The position numbers and the translations under genes were made by a program. DNA of 64,000 nt, taken from NCBI RefSeq assembly GCF_026790065.1, contig NZ_JALAMO010000003.1, positions 62,001-126,000 of the forward strand, given 5' to 3'. Under the pieces are notes generated by a model. That model worked only from the letters and a program-made list of their open reading frames with translations, was not told the DNA's origin and ran no database searches. Every line of letters starts with the position of its first letter. The stretch's first letter is position 1. Positions 18,209 to 31,536 of this stretch are shown one piece after another. Source of the DNA: Bacillus sp. N13C7. Its GTDB lineage: Bacteria > Bacillota > Bacilli > Bacillales > Bacillaceae.

Positions 18209-19036
18209 ATGGCCGTGAAAGACCAGTACATGGCAAAAATCAAACAGGAAACCAAGCCTTGGATTAAGCGATTCGGGAGGCTTGGTTATTTTGCATTCGG
18301 CGGTGTTTTTATCCTGCTCGGGATTTTGGCGTTTATGACGGCTGCCGGGGCAGGCAGCGCAAAAGATTCGAGCGGAGCGCTCCAAACGTTATCACGCATG
18401 CCGTATGGGTCAATATTGCTTTTTTTTATCGGTGTTGGTCTTATTGGTTATGTAATCTGGATGGTGCTGAGTGCGCTTAAGGATACAGAAGGTCACGGGA
18501 CTAGCAGGCGCGGCCTGTCGCGGAGAACGGGAAACTTTTTCAGCGCCGCCATTTACGCATCCATTGCTTGGAATGCTTTGCGATTTGTGTTTGACCAAGG
18601 GGACGGAAGCACCTCAGAACAGACGTGGTCCGCTTATGTATTGGCACAGCCGTTCGGCCAATGGCTCACAGGACTTACGGGCGCGGGTTTTCTCCTCTTT
18701 GCAATTGTTCAATTTATAAAAGGCGTGCGGGCAGCTTTTATGAAAGAATTTGATACGTCAAAAATGAACAAACACATGATATGCATTGCAAAAAGCACCG
18801 GACGCGCAGGCAATATCGCCCGTGCCATTATTTTCTCAGCCATTGGCTATTTTCTTATTAAGACAGCCATGACGGCTGATCCTGACGACACAAGAGGCTT
18901 TGACGGCGCGCTCGCCGAACTCGCGCAGCAGCCGCATGGCAAAATGATTCTGGCTATATTAGCGTGCGGGCTGATCCTATATGGACTGTACGCCATTATG
19001 AAAGGAATTTATCAGCATATGACATGGAAGAAATAA
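18209..19036 (+). CDS. yxxB: DUF1206 membrane protein (YxxB)
   Basis: A 275-residue membrane protein built of three DUF1206 repeats, each with two helices and the pattern GRLGYFAFGGVFILLG / GRAGNIARAIIFSAIGYFLI. Six membrane segments in all. Function unknown. AAGAGGG precedes the ATG. The name yxxB rests on its place directly upstream of deoR and is less certain than the family. Confidence 0.8.
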   Translation: MAVKDQYMAKIKQETKPWIKRFGRLGYFAFGGVFILLGILAFMTAAGAGSAKDSSGALQTLSRMPYGSILLFFIGVGLIGYVIWMVLSALKDTEGHGTSRRGLSRRTGNFFSAAIYASIAWNALRFVFDQGDGSTSEQTWSAYVLAQPFGQWLTGLTGAGFLLFAIVQFIKGVRAAFMKEFDTSKMNKHMICIAKSTGRAGNIARAIIFSAIGYFLIKTAMTADPDDTRGFDGALAELAQQPHGKMILAILACGLILYGLYAIMKGIYQHMTWKK

Positions 19037-19068
19037 GCTCTGGCCGGACCCGTATCCAGAGCGTTTTT
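19037..19068 (+). terminator. Terminator after yxxB
   Basis: GCTCTGG / CCAGAGC stem, 12-base loop, followed by GTTTTTC. Confidence 0.8.
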
Positions 19069-19169
19069 CAGTTTTTCAGAAATCAGGTGGATGAAAGCCG
19101 GCGCCAGCCTGTATAATAAAAGCAAATCGTAAGCAGTTTCATTAAGAACTGGTCCAAGGGAGGTGCGGA

Positions 19170-20111
19170 ATGGATCGGGAAAAACAACAATTAAGCATAG
19201 AAGCGGCAAGGCTTTACTATCAGTCTGACTACAGTCAGCAGCAAATTGCTGAGCAGCTTAACATTTCAAGGCCGACCGTTTCCCGGCTGCTGCAATATGC
19301 AAAAGAAAAAGGATTTGTCCAGATTCGCGTCATGGACCCTTTTGAGGATTTGGATGCGCTCGGTTCCATGCTTGAAGAGAAATATGGGCTGCTCGAGGCG
19401 CATGTTGTGTTTTCCCCGACACCCGATTATGCAGGAATTACACATGACCTCAGCCGCTATGGTGCAGAATATATGCATGAAACTGTAAAAGACGGTGACA
19501 TTGTCGGCGTCAGCTGGGGAACCACCATGTATCAAATTGCGCAAAACATGCAGCCGAAGCAGGTAAAAGGCGTTGAGGTCGTCCAGCTGAAAGGCGGCAT
19601 TAGCCATTCCCGGGTAAACACGTATTCTGCTGAAACGATTCAGCTGTTTGCGGAGGCTTTTCAAACGATGCCGCGCTATCTCCCGCTTCCCGTCGTATTT
19701 GACAATGCAGATGTGAAGCGAATGGTGGAGAAGGACCGCCATATTGAGCGGATTATCGAAATGGGCAAGCAGGCGAATATCGCTCTCTTCACGGTGGGCA
19801 CTGTCCGTGACGAAGCGCTGTTATTCCGGCTCGGTTATTTTAATGAAGAAGAAAAGGCCCTGCTGAAAAAACACGCTGTCGGAGATATCTGTTCACGATT
19901 TTTTGATGCGAAAGGGAATATTTGCAGCAGCGCCATCAATGACCGGACCATCGGTGTCGAGCTTGAAGACCTCAGGCTGAAGGAACGCTCCATTTTAGTG
20001 GCAGGAGGGAGCAGAAAAGTGTCCTCCATACACGGTGCGTTAATGGGGAAATATGCCAACATTTTAATCATTGACCAGCATACCGCAAGGGCGCTTGTTA
20101 ATGATTTGTGA
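19170..20111 (+). CDS. deoR: DeoR, deoxyribonucleoside operon repressor
   Basis: SorC-family repressor of deoC-nupC-pdp, 313 residues. N-terminal helix-turn-helix (QSDYSQQQIAEQLNISRPTVSRLLQYA, about 18-44) and a C-terminal sugar-phosphate-binding domain with GVSWGTTM and GGSRKVSSIHGAL. Deoxyribose-5-phosphate is the known inducer in B. subtilis. Starts at ATG behind GGGAGGTGCGG. The operator lies just downstream of its own stop. Confidence 0.95.
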   Translation: MDREKQQLSIEAARLYYQSDYSQQQIAEQLNISRPTVSRLLQYAKEKGFVQIRVMDPFEDLDALGSMLEEKYGLLEAHVVFSPTPDYAGITHDLSRYGAEYMHETVKDGDIVGVSWGTTMYQIAQNMQPKQVKGVEVVQLKGGISHSRVNTYSAETIQLFAEAFQTMPRYLPLPVVFDNADVKRMVEKDRHIERIIEMGKQANIALFTVGTVRDEALLFRLGYFNEEEKALLKKHAVGDICSRFFDAKGNICSSAINDRTIGVELEDLRLKERSILVAGGSRKVSSIHGALMGKYANILIIDQHTARALVNDL

Positions 20112-20127
20112 CACGCTTACACCGTTC

Positions 20128-20166
20128 GTTGAACAAAATTTCAATTACCAATTTACATATGTTCAA
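20128..20166. promoter_or_regulatory. DeoR operator
   Basis: Palindrome GTTGAAC-AAAAT-TTCAAT (20128-20145) and a separate half-site GTTCAA (20161-20166) between the promoter elements. This is the palindrome-plus-half-site arrangement known for B. subtilis DeoR. Confidence 0.86.
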
Positions 20167-20180
20167 AAGTCGGTTATGCT
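20152..20180 (+). promoter_or_regulatory. deoC operon sigma-A promoter
   Basis: -35 TTTACA (20152-20157), 17-base spacer, -10 TATGCT (20175-20180). The DeoR half-site lies within the spacer. Confidence 0.82.
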
Positions 20181-20216
20181 AAAAAATATCTTAATAAAAA
20201 AGGAAGTGTGCGAAGG

Positions 20217-20888
20217 ATGTCATTAGCTAACATAATTGATCATACAGCTTTGAAACCGCATACACAAAAAGCGGAAATTCTACAACTAATTGAAGAAGCG
20301 AAAACATACAAATTTGCTTCAGTGTGCGTCAATCCGACGTGGGTGGAGCTTGCAGCAAAAGAGCTTGAAGGAACTGGAGTTGACGTTTGTACGGTCATCG
20401 GCTTCCCGCTTGGTGCCAACACAACTGAAACAAAAGCGTTCGAAACGAAAGACGCGATTTCAAAAGGTGCCACTGAAGTGGACATGGTTATTAATATTGC
20501 GGCATTGAAAGACAAGGAAGACGACGTCGTTGAAGCGGATATTCGCGGTGTGGTGGAAGCTGCAGCCGGAAAAGCGCTTGTCAAAGTCATTATCGAAACA
20601 TGCCTTCTGACTGATGAAGAAAAGGAACGGGCGTGCCGTTTAGCGGTTTCTGCTGGAGCGGATTTTGTGAAAACATCAACAGGCTTCTCTACAGGCGGCG
20701 CAACGAAGGAAGATATCGCTTTAATGCGCAAAACAGTAGGCCCTGATATCGGCGTCAAAGCATCCGGCGGCGTCAGAACGAAAGAAGATGTAGACACAAT
20801 GGTCGAGGCGGGAGCAAGCCGAATCGGCGCTAGCGCAGGGGTTTCCATTGTGAAAGGAGAAAACGCATCAGGCGGAGACAACTACTAA
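20217..20888 (+). CDS. deoC: DeoC, deoxyribose-phosphate aldolase
   Basis: Deoxyribose-5-phosphate aldolase: cleaves dR5P to acetaldehyde and glyceraldehyde-3-phosphate, completing deoxynucleoside breakdown. 223 residues, class I TIM barrel. Schiff-base Lys152 in [12 protein letters not shown]; the proton-relay Lys in GVKASGGVR. The ATG at 20217 gives the B. subtilis length; a GTG at 20208 sits too close to the AGGAAG site. First gene of the DeoR-controlled operon. Confidence 0.96.
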   Translation: MSLANIIDHTALKPHTQKAEILQLIEEAKTYKFASVCVNPTWVELAAKELEGTGVDVCTVIGFPLGANTTETKAFETKDAISKGATEVDMVINIAALKDKEDDVVEADIRGVVEAAAGKALVKVIIETCLLTDEEKERACRLAVSAGADFVKTSTGFSTGGATKEDIALMRKTVGPDIGVKASGGVRTKEDVDTMVEAGASRIGASAGVSIVKGENASGGDNY

Positions 20889-20981
20889 GAAGCTGACGGA
20901 AGGCACATTGCTTTCCGTTGCTTATCTTTCTTTTCTGGGGAAACAGCTATTGTAAGCGAATACAAATAAAGGAGAACACAT

Positions 20982-22163
20982 ATGAAGTATTTGATTGGGG
21001 TTATCGGTTTAATCGTGTTTTTAGGCCTTGCATGGATCGCAAGCAGCGGGAAAAAAAGAATTAAGATCCGCCCAATTGTTGTTATGCTCATTTTGCAATT
21101 TATTCTCGGCTACATTCTCCTCAATACCGGGATAGGGAATTTCCTTGTAGGAGGCTTTGCCAAAGGATTCAATTACCTGCTTGAATACGCGGCAGAAGGA
21201 ATCAACTTTGTGTTTGGCGGTCTCGTCAATGCGGACCAAACGACATTCTTTATGAATGTTCTCTTGCCAATTGTGTTTATTTCCGCTTTGATCGGAATTC
21301 TGCAAAAATGGAAAGTCCTCCCGTTTATTATTAAATATATCGGCCTTGCCCTCAGCAAGGTAAACGGTATGGGAAGACTGGAATCGTATAACGCAGTTGC
21401 TTCTGCTATTTTAGGACAGTCGGAAGTATTTATCTCCTTGAAGAAAGAACTCGGTCTATTAAATCAGCAGCGCTTGTACACGCTTTGCGCTTCTGCAATG
21501 TCAACCGTGTCAATGTCGATCGTCGGTGCGTATATGACGATGCTGAAACCGGAATATGTTGTAACGGCGCTAGTCTTGAACTTATTTGGCGGTTTCATTA
21601 TCGCTTCTATTATTAATCCTTACGAGGTTGCGAAAGAAGAGGATATGCTTCGTGTGGAAGAGGAAGAAAAACAATCCTTCTTCGAAGTGCTCGGAGAATA
21701 CATCCTTGACGGATTCAAAGTAGCGGTAGTCGTCGCTGCGATGCTGATCGGATTTGTTGCGATTATTGCCTTGATTAACGGTATTTTTAACGCAGTATTC
21801 GGTATTTCCTTCCAAGGCCTTCTTGGATATGTGTTTGCTCCATTCGCTTTTCTTGTGGGTATTCCATGGAATGAAGCTGTTAATGCGGGAAGCATTATGG
21901 CAACAAAAATGGTATCCAATGAATTTGTCGCCATGACGTCGCTAACGCAAAACGGCTTCGACTTCAGCGGCCGTACGACGGCGATCGTATCGGTGTTCCT
22001 TGTATCATTTGCGAACTTTTCTTCAATCGGAATCATTTCCGGTGCTGTAAAAGGTCTGAATGAAAAGCAAGGAAATGTCGTTGCTCGCTTCGGCTTGAAA
22101 TTATTATACGGCGCTACGCTTGTCAGCTTTTTATCAGCGGCAATTGTGGGCTTGATTTACTGA
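20982..22163 (+). CDS. nupC: NupC, pyrimidine nucleoside transporter
   Basis: Proton-coupled concentrative nucleoside transporter (CNT family), 393 residues and about 9-10 membrane segments. Family motifs [20 protein letters not shown], and [16 protein letters not shown] with the NP-E substrate region are visible. Imports deoxycytidine, thymidine and uridine for the flanking enzymes. AAAGGAGAACAC site; transcribed with deoC and pdp. Confidence 0.96.
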   Translation: MKYLIGVIGLIVFLGLAWIASSGKKRIKIRPIVVMLILQFILGYILLNTGIGNFLVGGFAKGFNYLLEYAAEGINFVFGGLVNADQTTFFMNVLLPIVFISALIGILQKWKVLPFIIKYIGLALSKVNGMGRLESYNAVASAILGQSEVFISLKKELGLLNQQRLYTLCASAMSTVSMSIVGAYMTMLKPEYVVTALVLNLFGGFIIASIINPYEVAKEEDMLRVEEEEKQSFFEVLGEYILDGFKVAVVVAAMLIGFVAIIALINGIFNAVFGISFQGLLGYVFAPFAFLVGIPWNEAVNAGSIMATKMVSNEFVAMTSLTQNGFDFSGRTTAIVSVFLVSFANFSSIGIISGAVKGLNEKQGNVVARFGLKLLYGATLVSFLSAAIVGLIY

Positions 22164-22191
22164 ACTTAATCGAAAAGGATCGGTGACTATA

Positions 22192-23493
22192 ATGAGAATG
22201 GTAGATATCATCATCAAAAAACAGAACGGTAAAGAACTCACCACAGAAGAAATTCAATTTTTCGTGAACGGCTATACGGATGGGAGCATTCCTGATTACC
22301 AGGCAAGCGCACTTGCCATGGCGATTTTCTTTCAGGATATGAGTGACCGTGAACGTGCGGACTTAACGATGGCTATGGTGAACTCCGGTGAAACGATTGA
22401 TCTTTCTGCCATTGAAGGAATTAAAGTCGACAAACACTCTACCGGCGGCGTCGGTGACACGACAACACTTGTTCTTGCTCCGCTTGTTGCAGCTCTTGGC
22501 GTGCCGGTTGCCAAAATGTCCGGCCGAGGCCTCGGCCATACGGGCGGGACGATTGATAAATTAGAGGCAATCGACGGCTTTCACGTGGAACTGACGAAGG
22601 ATGAATTTATTAAGCTTGTGAACCGTGACAAGGTCGCTGTCATTGGACAAAGCGGCAACTTGACGCCGGCTGATAAAAAACTGTACGCGCTTCGTGATGT
22701 AACGGGAACGGTTAATTCCATCCCGCTGATCGCAAGTTCGATCATGAGTAAAAAAATCGCTGCCGGAGCGGACGCAATCGTGCTTGACGTAAAAACGGGG
22801 GCGGGCGCCTTCATGAAAACGGAAGAAGACGCGGCTGAACTCGCCAAAGCGATGGTTCGCATCGGAAATAACGTCGGCCGCCAAACCATGGCTGTTATTT
22901 CTGATATGTCCCAGCCGCTCGGCTTTGCGATCGGAAATGCGCTTGAAGTCAAAGAAGCGATTGACACACTCAAAGGTGAGGGGCCTGAGGATCTTCATGA
23001 GCTTGTCTTAACGCTCGGCAGCCAAATGGTTGTGCTTGCGAAAAAGGCCGAGACACTTGACGAGGCGAGAGCAAAGCTGGAAGAAGTCATGAAAAACGGC
23101 AAAGCGCTTGAGAAGTTCAAGGACTTCCTGAAAAACCAAGGCGGCGACAGCTCGATTGTTGACGATCCTTCTAAGCTTCCGCAAGCTGCATATCAAATGG
23201 ATGTGCCTGCCAAAGAAGCGGGTGTCGTCTCCGAAATCGTTGCGGACGAAATCGGCGTCGCAGCGATGCTGTTAGGGGCCGGCCGCGCCACAAAAGAAGA
23301 CGAAATCGATTTAGCCGTCGGCATCATGCTCCGCAAAAAGGTCGGCGACAAGGTAGAAAAAGGTGAACCGCTTGTCACGCTTTACGCCAATCGCGAAAAC
23401 GTGGATGAAGTCATCGCGAAAGTATATGACAACATCCGCATTGCAGCAGAAGCGAAGGCGCCGAAGCTGATTCACACGTTAATTACAGAATAA
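22192..23493 (+). CDS. pdp: Pdp, pyrimidine-nucleoside phosphorylase
   Basis: Phosphorolyses uridine, deoxyuridine and thymidine. 433 residues. The family signature [16 protein letters not shown] and phosphate-binding [13 protein letters not shown] are intact, with the alpha, alpha/beta and C-terminal lid domains in order. ATG at 22192 follows AAGGATCGGTG; an in-frame ATA-like start 9 bases upstream is less likely. Last gene of the deo operon, closed by a terminator. Confidence 0.96.
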   Translation: MRMVDIIIKKQNGKELTTEEIQFFVNGYTDGSIPDYQASALAMAIFFQDMSDRERADLTMAMVNSGETIDLSAIEGIKVDKHSTGGVGDTTTLVLAPLVAALGVPVAKMSGRGLGHTGGTIDKLEAIDGFHVELTKDEFIKLVNRDKVAVIGQSGNLTPADKKLYALRDVTGTVNSIPLIASSIMSKKIAAGADAIVLDVKTGAGAFMKTEEDAAELAKAMVRIGNNVGRQTMAVISDMSQPLGFAIGNALEVKEAIDTLKGEGPEDLHELVLTLGSQMVVLAKKAETLDEARAKLEEVMKNGKALEKFKDFLKNQGGDSSIVDDPSKLPQAAYQMDVPAKEAGVVSEIVADEIGVAAMLLGAGRATKEDEIDLAVGIMLRKKVGDKVEKGEPLVTLYANRENVDEVIAKVYDNIRIAAEAKAPKLIHTLITE

Positions 23494-23496
23494 AAA

Positions 23497-23532
23497 TAAA
23501 GCACATCCCATCCTGAGTGGGGTGTGCTTTTT
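23497..23532. terminator. pdp/hutM convergent terminator
   Basis: AAAGCACATCCC ... GGGGTGTGCTTTTTT hairpin; serves pdp and, with its A-rich left arm, possibly hutM. Confidence 0.88.
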
Positions 23533-23535
23533 TGA

Positions 23536-24963
23536 TTAAAGGATATGATCCATCTGATATTCTTCCTGGCTGCTTTTTTTTGCTCTTTCAAACTTTGATT
23601 TGAAGTAGAAGATGAGATAGCAAAGGATGATACAAGGAATTCCGCAGAAAAGTGCGATTCTTTGATTGGGATCAAAAGCAAGACCGATACAAGAAGCTGA
23701 GCATAATAAAAGAGCGGCTATAGGCATCAGAGGGTAAAGCGGTGTGCGAAATGTCAGATCTTTTACATTTCCTCCTTTTTTAAGAAATCTCTTGCGAAAC
23801 AAGAGTTGGGACAGCGCAATGCTCATCCAAACCACGACTCCTGCAAATCCAGCAATTGCTACCATCACCACATAGACAGTTCCAGGCGCCACGATACTGG
23901 AAACGAGAGATAAACAGGATACGGCCATACTGATCATTAAGGCATTTAAGGGAATGCCTTTCGATGTGACTTTCTTAAAACGGGAGCTGATCATGTTTTC
24001 ATTTGCCAACGACCACATCATGCGGGTTGAAGCATATAGGCCTGAATTGGCGACGGACAGCAAGGCTGTTAATATCACGAAATTCATAATATCTCCGGCG
24101 TAAGGGATTCCGATCTCTGCAAATACGGCTACAAACGGGCTTTCAATCACGCCTGCTTCCTTCCACGAAATTAACCCGGATAATACGAACACAGCGCCAA
24201 TGAAAAAAATGACTGTCCTCCATGCGACATTACGGATGGATCGCGGAATATCCTTTTGAGGATTTGCTGATTCTCCTGCTGTGACTCCGATTAACTCTGT
24301 ACCGGAAAAGGCAAAGCTCACAGATATCATGGCGATAAATACGGCGAGAAAGCCATTTGGAAACAATCCTCCATGATCTGTGAAATTTGACAGCATAGGT
24401 GCGTCGGCCGTCCCGTTTAATGAGATCAAGCCAAACATCGCGGCTCCCCCTAAAATGATAAATAAAATAATGGTGACAATCTTTACGCTGGAAAACCAAA
24501 ATTCAGTTTCCGCAAATAACTTAACTGAAAATGCGTTGCATATAAAAAGAAGGGCTGCGAAAATCGCACTCCACATCCATACGCTGCTGTCAGGAAACCA
24601 GCGCTGCATGAGAATGCCGGATGCGGTAAACTCGGAACCTACCGTCACCACCCAATTCACCCAGTACATGATGCCGACCATAAAACCGGTAGATGGCCCG
24701 ATGAATGTGGTGGCGTATTTTTGAAAAGAACCGGTCACCGGCATGGCGACCGATAATTCACCCAGACATTGCATAACGAGGTACATCATTAACCCGCCGA
24801 TTAAATAAGCGAGTATCGTACCGCCGGGCCCGGCTTGGTTTAGCGTGTAACCCGTGCTGAGGAAAAGCCCTGTCCCAATGACGCCTCCCAAAGAGATCAT
24901 AAATAAGTGCCTGCTTTTCATCGTGCGTTTTAGCTGTTGGCCGCTGTTCTCCTGAAGACTCAC
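23536..24963 (-). CDS. hutM: HutM, histidine permease
   Basis: Amino-acid permease of the APC family, 475 residues, 12 membrane helices. N-terminal signature [27 protein letters not shown] is typical of amino-acid:proton symporters. Starts with GTG behind AAAAGGAGG. Last gene of the hut operon, importing the histidine that the operon degrades. Confidence 0.94.
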   Translation of the reverse strand: MSLQENSGQQLKRTMKSRHLFMISLGGVIGTGLFLSTGYTLNQAGPGGTILAYLIGGLMMYLVMQCLGELSVAMPVTGSFQKYATTFIGPSTGFMVGIMYWVNWVVTVGSEFTASGILMQRWFPDSSVWMWSAIFAALLFICNAFSVKLFAETEFWFSSVKIVTIILFIILGGAAMFGLISLNGTADAPMLSNFTDHGGLFPNGFLAVFIAMISVSFAFSGTELIGVTAGESANPQKDIPRSIRNVAWRTVIFFIGAVFVLSGLISWKEAGVIESPFVAVFAEIGIPYAGDIMNFVILTALLSVANSGLYASTRMMWSLANENMISSRFKKVTSKGIPLNALMISMAVSCLSLVSSIVAPGTVYVVMVAIAGFAGVVVWMSIALSQLLFRKRFLKKGGNVKDLTFRTPLYPLMPIAALLLCSASCIGLAFDPNQRIALFCGIPCIILCYLIFYFKSKFERAKKSSQEEYQMDHIL

Positions 24964-25039
24964 CGTCTCGTCCTCCTTTTAGCTGCCATCTTAGGCAGAT
25001 GAGTTTCTTGTGCGCAAAGTACAACCTGCCAGAAGGTCA

Positions 25040-27266
<2,227 letters not shown>

Positions 27267-28925
27267 TTATTTTTGCATCGGCACGATAATGTCTTGTTTT
27301 TTCGCTACTTCAATGGCACGTTCATAACCCGCATCCGCATGGCGGATAATGCCCATTCCTGGGTCGCTCGTTAAGACCCGCGCGAGCCGCTCGTCAGCCA
27401 GCTCACTTCCATCGGCAACGGCGACCATGCCGGCATGCAGGGAATAGCCCATTCCAACGCCGCCGCCATGGTGGAAGGAAACCCAGCTTGCACCCGCCGC
27501 CGTGTTCACAAGCGCATTGAGCACAGCCCAATCGCCGACAGCATCACTTCCGTCCTTCATCGCTTCTGTCTCCCGGTTTGGAGAGGCGACAGAACCGCAG
27601 TCCAAATGATCTCTTCCAATGACAACAGGGGCTTTTAGCTCCCCGCTTCTGACCAGCTCGTTAATGGCAAGGCCCATCTTTTTTCGTTCTCCGTATCCAA
27701 GCCAGCAAATACGGGACGGCAAGCCTTGGAACGTGACTTTTTCCTGTGCCATATCGATCCAGCGGTGAAGGGCTTTATTTGCCGGAAACAGTTCTTTTAA
27801 TAACGCATCCGTACGGTAAATATCTGCCGGATCACCGGACAGCGCCGCCCAGCGGAATGGTCCTTTTCCTTCACAGAATAAGGGGCGGATGTAGGCAGGG
27901 ACAAACCCCGGAAAATCGAAGGCATTCTCGAGCCCTTCATCCTTTGCGACTTGCCGGATATTGTTGCCGTAGTCAAATACAACAGAGCCCTTTTGTTGGA
28001 ATGCCAGCATGGCTTCGACATGTTTTTTCATGCTTTTCTTCGCAAGGCGCACGTAAAGCTCTGGACTGTCTTGGCGCAAACGGTCAGCTTCCTCAAGTGA
28101 ATAGCCCTCGGGAACATAACCGATTAACGGGTCATGGGCGGACGTCTGATCCGTCACGATATCAATTTTGACGCCTCGGTTCAAAAGTGTGTGATGGACC
28201 TCAGCCGCGTTTCCGAGAAGCGCGATAGATAGAGGTTTTCCTGCCTGCCTTGCATCTTCAGCCCACACTAAGGCTTCCTCAATCGAGGCTGTTTTTCGAT
28301 CGCAGTATTTTGTTTCGATCCGCTTGTCGATGCGTGTCTCGTCAACCTCAACGGCTATGACGACGCCTTCATTCATCATGACAGAGAGCGGCTGGGCGCC
28401 TCCCATTCCGCCGAGACCGGCTGTCAGCGTCAATGTTCCTTTTAAGCTGCCTCCGAAGTGCTGTCGCGCGAGCTCAGCGAAGGTTTCATATGTTCCTTGC
28501 AATATGCCTTGTGAACCGATGTAAATCCAGCTCCCTGCCGTCATCTGTCCGTACATCATTAACCCTTTTTTCTCAAGCTCGTGGAAATGCTCCCAGTCTG
28601 CCCACTTCGGAACAAGAACAGAATTCGCTAAAAGCACGCGCGGGGCCTGCGGGTGTGTACGGAACATGCCAACCGGCTTTCCGGATTGCACGAGCAATGT
28701 CTCATCATGTTTTAGTGTTTTCAAGGATTGCTCAATGGCGTGAAAAGCGTCCCAGTCTCGTGCGGCTTTGCCAATCCCGCCATATACGATGAGGTCCTCC
28801 GGCTTCTCGGCGACTTCCGGATCAAGGTTGTTTCGAAGCATCCGAAGCACTGCCTCTTGCTCCCATCCTAAGCATTCAAGCTCTGTTCCTCTGTTGGCAC
28901 GGATTGATTTTTTTACATCAGTCAT
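27267..28925 (-). CDS. hutU: HutU, urocanase
   Basis: Urocanate hydratase, 552 residues, uses tightly bound NAD+ to convert urocanate to imidazolone propionate. The Rossmann stretch [16 protein letters not shown], the Cys-containing [28 protein letters not shown] segment and the C-terminal [18 protein letters not shown] are intact. Its ATG overlaps the hutH stop as ATGA, so the two are translationally coupled. Confidence 0.97.
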   Translation of the reverse strand: MTDVKKSIRANRGTELECLGWEQEAVLRMLRNNLDPEVAEKPEDLIVYGGIGKAARDWDAFHAIEQSLKTLKHDETLLVQSGKPVGMFRTHPQAPRVLLANSVLVPKWADWEHFHELEKKGLMMYGQMTAGSWIYIGSQGILQGTYETFAELARQHFGGSLKGTLTLTAGLGGMGGAQPLSVMMNEGVVIAVEVDETRIDKRIETKYCDRKTASIEEALVWAEDARQAGKPLSIALLGNAAEVHHTLLNRGVKIDIVTDQTSAHDPLIGYVPEGYSLEEADRLRQDSPELYVRLAKKSMKKHVEAMLAFQQKGSVVFDYGNNIRQVAKDEGLENAFDFPGFVPAYIRPLFCEGKGPFRWAALSGDPADIYRTDALLKELFPANKALHRWIDMAQEKVTFQGLPSRICWLGYGERKKMGLAINELVRSGELKAPVVIGRDHLDCGSVASPNRETEAMKDGSDAVGDWAVLNALVNTAAGASWVSFHHGGGVGMGYSLHAGMVAVADGSELADERLARVLTSDPGMGIIRHADAGYERAIEVAKKQDIIVPMQK

Positions 28926-30448
28926 ATGTTCATCCCCCTTAGTTCTTCATTCTGATGATCAGGTATTAAAGATTCCTTCTTCAGCCAGTCAGTCAAGCGT
29001 TCAATGTCATAGGAAAAAACACGATCCTGCTGAATGGACGGCACGACTTTTCTCATTTCCTGAAAAAGCTGTTTCGTATAGGACGCTGCATGTTCTATGC
29101 CTCTGTATTCAACCGCCTGCAATGCGCAAATCGCTTCGATGGCAATGACCCTTCTTGTATTTGCAATCACCTGATAAGCATGCCGAGCGGCGATGGTTCC
29201 CATGCTGACATGGTCCTCTTGGTTGGCGGATGACGGAATAGAATCAACACTTGCAGGATGGGCCAGTGTTTTATTTTCAGAAACGAGTGAGGCTGCGGCA
29301 TACTGCATGATCATCGCACCGGATTGCAGTCCGGGATGAGGGCTCAGGAACGGCGGCAGGTCATTCAGTTGCGGATTCACAAGGCGTTCGATCCTGCGCT
29401 CTGCGATATTCGCAAGCTCTGATATTGCGATTTTCAGAAAGTCCATGGCAAAGGCAATCGGCTGTCCGTGAAAGTTTCCGCCGGAAATCACTTTGTCACC
29501 GTCATTGAAAATAAGAGGATTGTCTGTAGCTGCATTCATTTCAATCTCTAATTTTTCTTTGACATAGCCTAGTGTCTGCCAAGTCGCACCGTGTACCTGC
29601 GGAATACAGCGCAATGAATAGGCATCCTGAACCCGCAGTTCTCCTTGGGAGGTTGTCAGGCCGCTGTCAGACAGATAGAAGCGAATTCGTTCTGCGACAT
29701 CGATCTGCTCCTGATAGCCGCGGGCCGAGTGAATATCCTCGTCAAATGCATCGATAATTCCCCGAAGCCCTTCAATCGTTAGGCTGGCAATGCGCTCTGT
29801 TTGATAGGCTAGTTTCTCAGCTTCAATGTAGGCAACCACTCCCATTGCAGTCATAGCCTGAGTTCCGTTTATCAAGGCAAGCCCTTCCTTGGATGTCAAA
29901 GTTGCCGGCTGAATACCGGCTTTTTTCAAGCCCGTCATTGCCGGCATTCTTTCCCCCTCAAAAAAGACTTCTCCCTGCCCGATCAGCGCAAGAGCCAGAT
30001 GGGAAAGCGGCGCTAGATCTCCGCTTGCGCCAAGTGATCCCTGCTGGGGGATGACAGGATGGACGCGTTTATTTAAGAGGGCAAGCAATTGTTCGATCAG
30101 CTCAGCGCGTACACCGGAAAAGCCTTTTAACAGGGCATTGGCGCGCAAAAGCAGCATTGCCCTGGAAACACACTCAGGAAAAGGGTCACCGACTCCGCAG
30201 GCATGAGAAAGGATTAAATTCAGCTGCAGCGCCTCCGAATCTTCTTTCTGAATCAGGACATCACTGAATTTGCCAAATCCGGTGGTGATGCCGTAAATTG
30301 TCTTTTCCTCGTGTACAATCCGTTCCACAGCCGCTCTGCTTTTTTTCACGCGCTCCATACTTTCCTCGGAAGCCGCTGCCTCTTCAAAATCAAACAGCAC
30401 ACGAGCGACATCGGCTGTTGTCAATGAAGAACCGTCTAAAGTCACCAT
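28922..30448 (-). CDS. hutH: HutH, histidine ammonia-lyase
   Basis: Deaminates histidine to urocanate, the committed step. 508 residues. The Ala141-Ser142-Gly143 triad in [12 protein letters not shown] cyclises to the MIO electrophile. [10 protein letters not shown] with the catalytic Tyr and the downstream [11 protein letters not shown] are conserved. AAAGGAGTTGGGC precedes the ATG. A HutP-controlled attenuator lies between hutP and this gene. Confidence 0.97.
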   Translation of the reverse strand: MVTLDGSSLTTADVARVLFDFEEAAASEESMERVKKSRAAVERIVHEEKTIYGITTGFGKFSDVLIQKEDSEALQLNLILSHACGVGDPFPECVSRAMLLLRANALLKGFSGVRAELIEQLLALLNKRVHPVIPQQGSLGASGDLAPLSHLALALIGQGEVFFEGERMPAMTGLKKAGIQPATLTSKEGLALINGTQAMTAMGVVAYIEAEKLAYQTERIASLTIEGLRGIIDAFDEDIHSARGYQEQIDVAERIRFYLSDSGLTTSQGELRVQDAYSLRCIPQVHGATWQTLGYVKEKLEIEMNAATDNPLIFNDGDKVISGGNFHGQPIAFAMDFLKIAISELANIAERRIERLVNPQLNDLPPFLSPHPGLQSGAMIMQYAAASLVSENKTLAHPASVDSIPSSANQEDHVSMGTIAARHAYQVIANTRRVIAIEAICALQAVEYRGIEHAASYTKQLFQEMRKVVPSIQQDRVFSYDIERLTDWLKKESLIPDHQNEELRGMNI

Positions 30449-30496
30449 AAGCCCAACTCCTTTGTCTTTACTTTGGTAAAGCGCCCATACAAAAAG

Positions 30497-30540
30497 GGGC
30501 TATGCTGTGAACATCTGTTTTCACGCATAGCCCCCTATCG
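30497..30540 (-). terminator. hutP: HutP-controlled attenuator
   Basis: On the minus strand GGGGGCTATGCGTGAAAA, a short loop, then TTCACAGCATAGCCCC and a T-run, between hutP and hutH. In B. subtilis HutP bound to histidine and Mg2+ contacts NAG triplets here and prevents termination; TAG/GAG triplets are present on the upstream side of the stem. Confidence 0.9.
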
Positions 30541-30560
30541 CCTAAGATCTATGGGCTGTT

Positions 30561-31016
30561 TCATATGTGATTAATTCCAACACCGAATGTCTCGTGCTCA
30601 AGACCTTTAATCGGTGCCCCGATTGTTCCGTAAAGCGAGACAGCAATCCAATCGCCTTCCGCTTCACTTTCATAAGGATTTCCTCTCAAAACGGCAAACC
30701 TCAAGCCCACCGTCCGAAGCAGCGATCCCAGCAGCATTTCACCCCTGGTCACGCCATGCAAAGCCTCCATCGTCGCATGATAAAGCGCATGTGACTCTCG
30801 ATAACCCTCAGATTGAATGACACCGCTCTTTTTGGAAGCGGTTTCAATTGCGGCTACTACTTTATGCGCGTCCATTGATCCTACCTTGCCGAGACAGACC
30901 TTCCAGCCGTCTCGCTCCAGCTCCTCAACCTGCGTACTCTCTTCCGCCTCATTCAGCAGCAGGAGAACAGACAGCCGTCCGATCCGGCGCTCTTTATGCA
31001 GTGTCATATGAATCAC
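30561..31016 (-). CDS. hutP: HutP, histidine-responsive antiterminator
   Basis: RNA-binding hexameric antiterminator of the hut operon, 151 residues from a GTG start behind AGGA (a shorter start at ATG 31007 is also possible). With L-histidine and Mg2+ it binds the hut leader terminator. The conserved ESEAEGDWIAVSLYGTIGAPIKG and ETFGVGINHI at the C-terminus contain the ligand- and metal-binding region. First gene of the operon, so it autoregulates downstream genes only. Confidence 0.95.
   Translation of the reverse strand: MIHMTLHKERRIGRLSVLLLLNEAEESTQVEELERDGWKVCLGKVGSMDAHKVVAAIETASKKSGVIQSEGYRESHALYHATMEALHGVTRGEMLLGSLLRTVGLRFAVLRGNPYESEAEGDWIAVSLYGTIGAPIKGLEHETFGVGINHI
30833..30846. promoter_or_regulatory. 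cre (CcpA site) inside hutP
   Basis: TGGAAGCGGTTTCA, a close match to the cre palindrome, lies inside the hutP coding region. B. subtilis hut is known to have a CcpA roadblock site in this position; it explains glucose repression of the operon. Confidence 0.85.
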
Positions 31017-31055
31017 TCAATTCCTAAAAATTCTGATAACTATTAACTGAGTATT

Positions 31056-31084
31056 ATATTAATTGTTCCCGAATCAGAAGTCAA
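31056..31084 (-). promoter_or_regulatory. hut operon promoter
   Basis: Minus strand: -35 TTGACT (31079-31084), 17-base spacer, -10 TAATAT (31056-31061), about 40 bases before the hutP start. Confidence 0.72.
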
Positions 31085-31490
31085 AAGATTTTTTACATTC
31101 TTTAACAAGTTAGATTGCTATTGTAATAGCGCGACGCAGAAAGCAGCACATTGCACACGAATACCCAGACAGGAGTGCAAGCGGCCGCTGTCATATTGCT
31201 GACAATGAGGGCAAAATGTCCAGAAGAGGCGTAGTTGCCGGAGAAAAGTCGACGACTTTACAAGACCGGACAAAGCGTTCATTACGTACGCAAATGAAGA
31301 AACAGAAGTAATTGAAGAAGGAGAAACGGCAAAAGGGTTGAACTATGAAGTAGAGGATATGCAGCAGCAGTCCTGCACCAAACAGACAGACATCAGTCTA
31401 ACTATGTAAGAGAACAATGAGAAATCACCTATCTGTTTGAATATGAAAACATTCGGCTGTTTTAATAGGCCGTGGTTTCTTCATAGAGAA
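31085..31490. other. hutP-abn2 intergenic region with decayed coding
   Basis: About 400 bases without an intact gene. 31272-31410 reads as an open stretch (AFITYANEETEVIEEGETAKGLNYEVEDMQQQ, stop TAA) with no start or ribosome site. Upstream, another frame reads ADNEGKMSRRGVVAGEKSTTL. The two lie in different frames, as expected for remnants of a lost gene that I cannot identify. Confidence 0.35.
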
Positions 31491-31491
31491 A

Positions 31492-31505
31492 TGTAAGCGT
31501 TTAAA
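31492..31505. promoter_or_regulatory. cre-like site upstream of abn2
   Basis: TGTAAGCGTTTAAA, 32 bases upstream of abn2. Matches the cre consensus except for the last CA. Predicts catabolite repression by CcpA, as expected for an arabinan-degrading enzyme. Confidence 0.7.
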
Positions 31506-31536
31506 ATTTAATAAAAAAGAGAGGCGAATTGTTTAG

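Noticed and set aside
20240-20881. 213-aa minus-strand frame opposite deoC
   Set aside because: Ser/Thr/Ala-rich shadow of a highly conserved gene; no ribosome site and deoC is certain.
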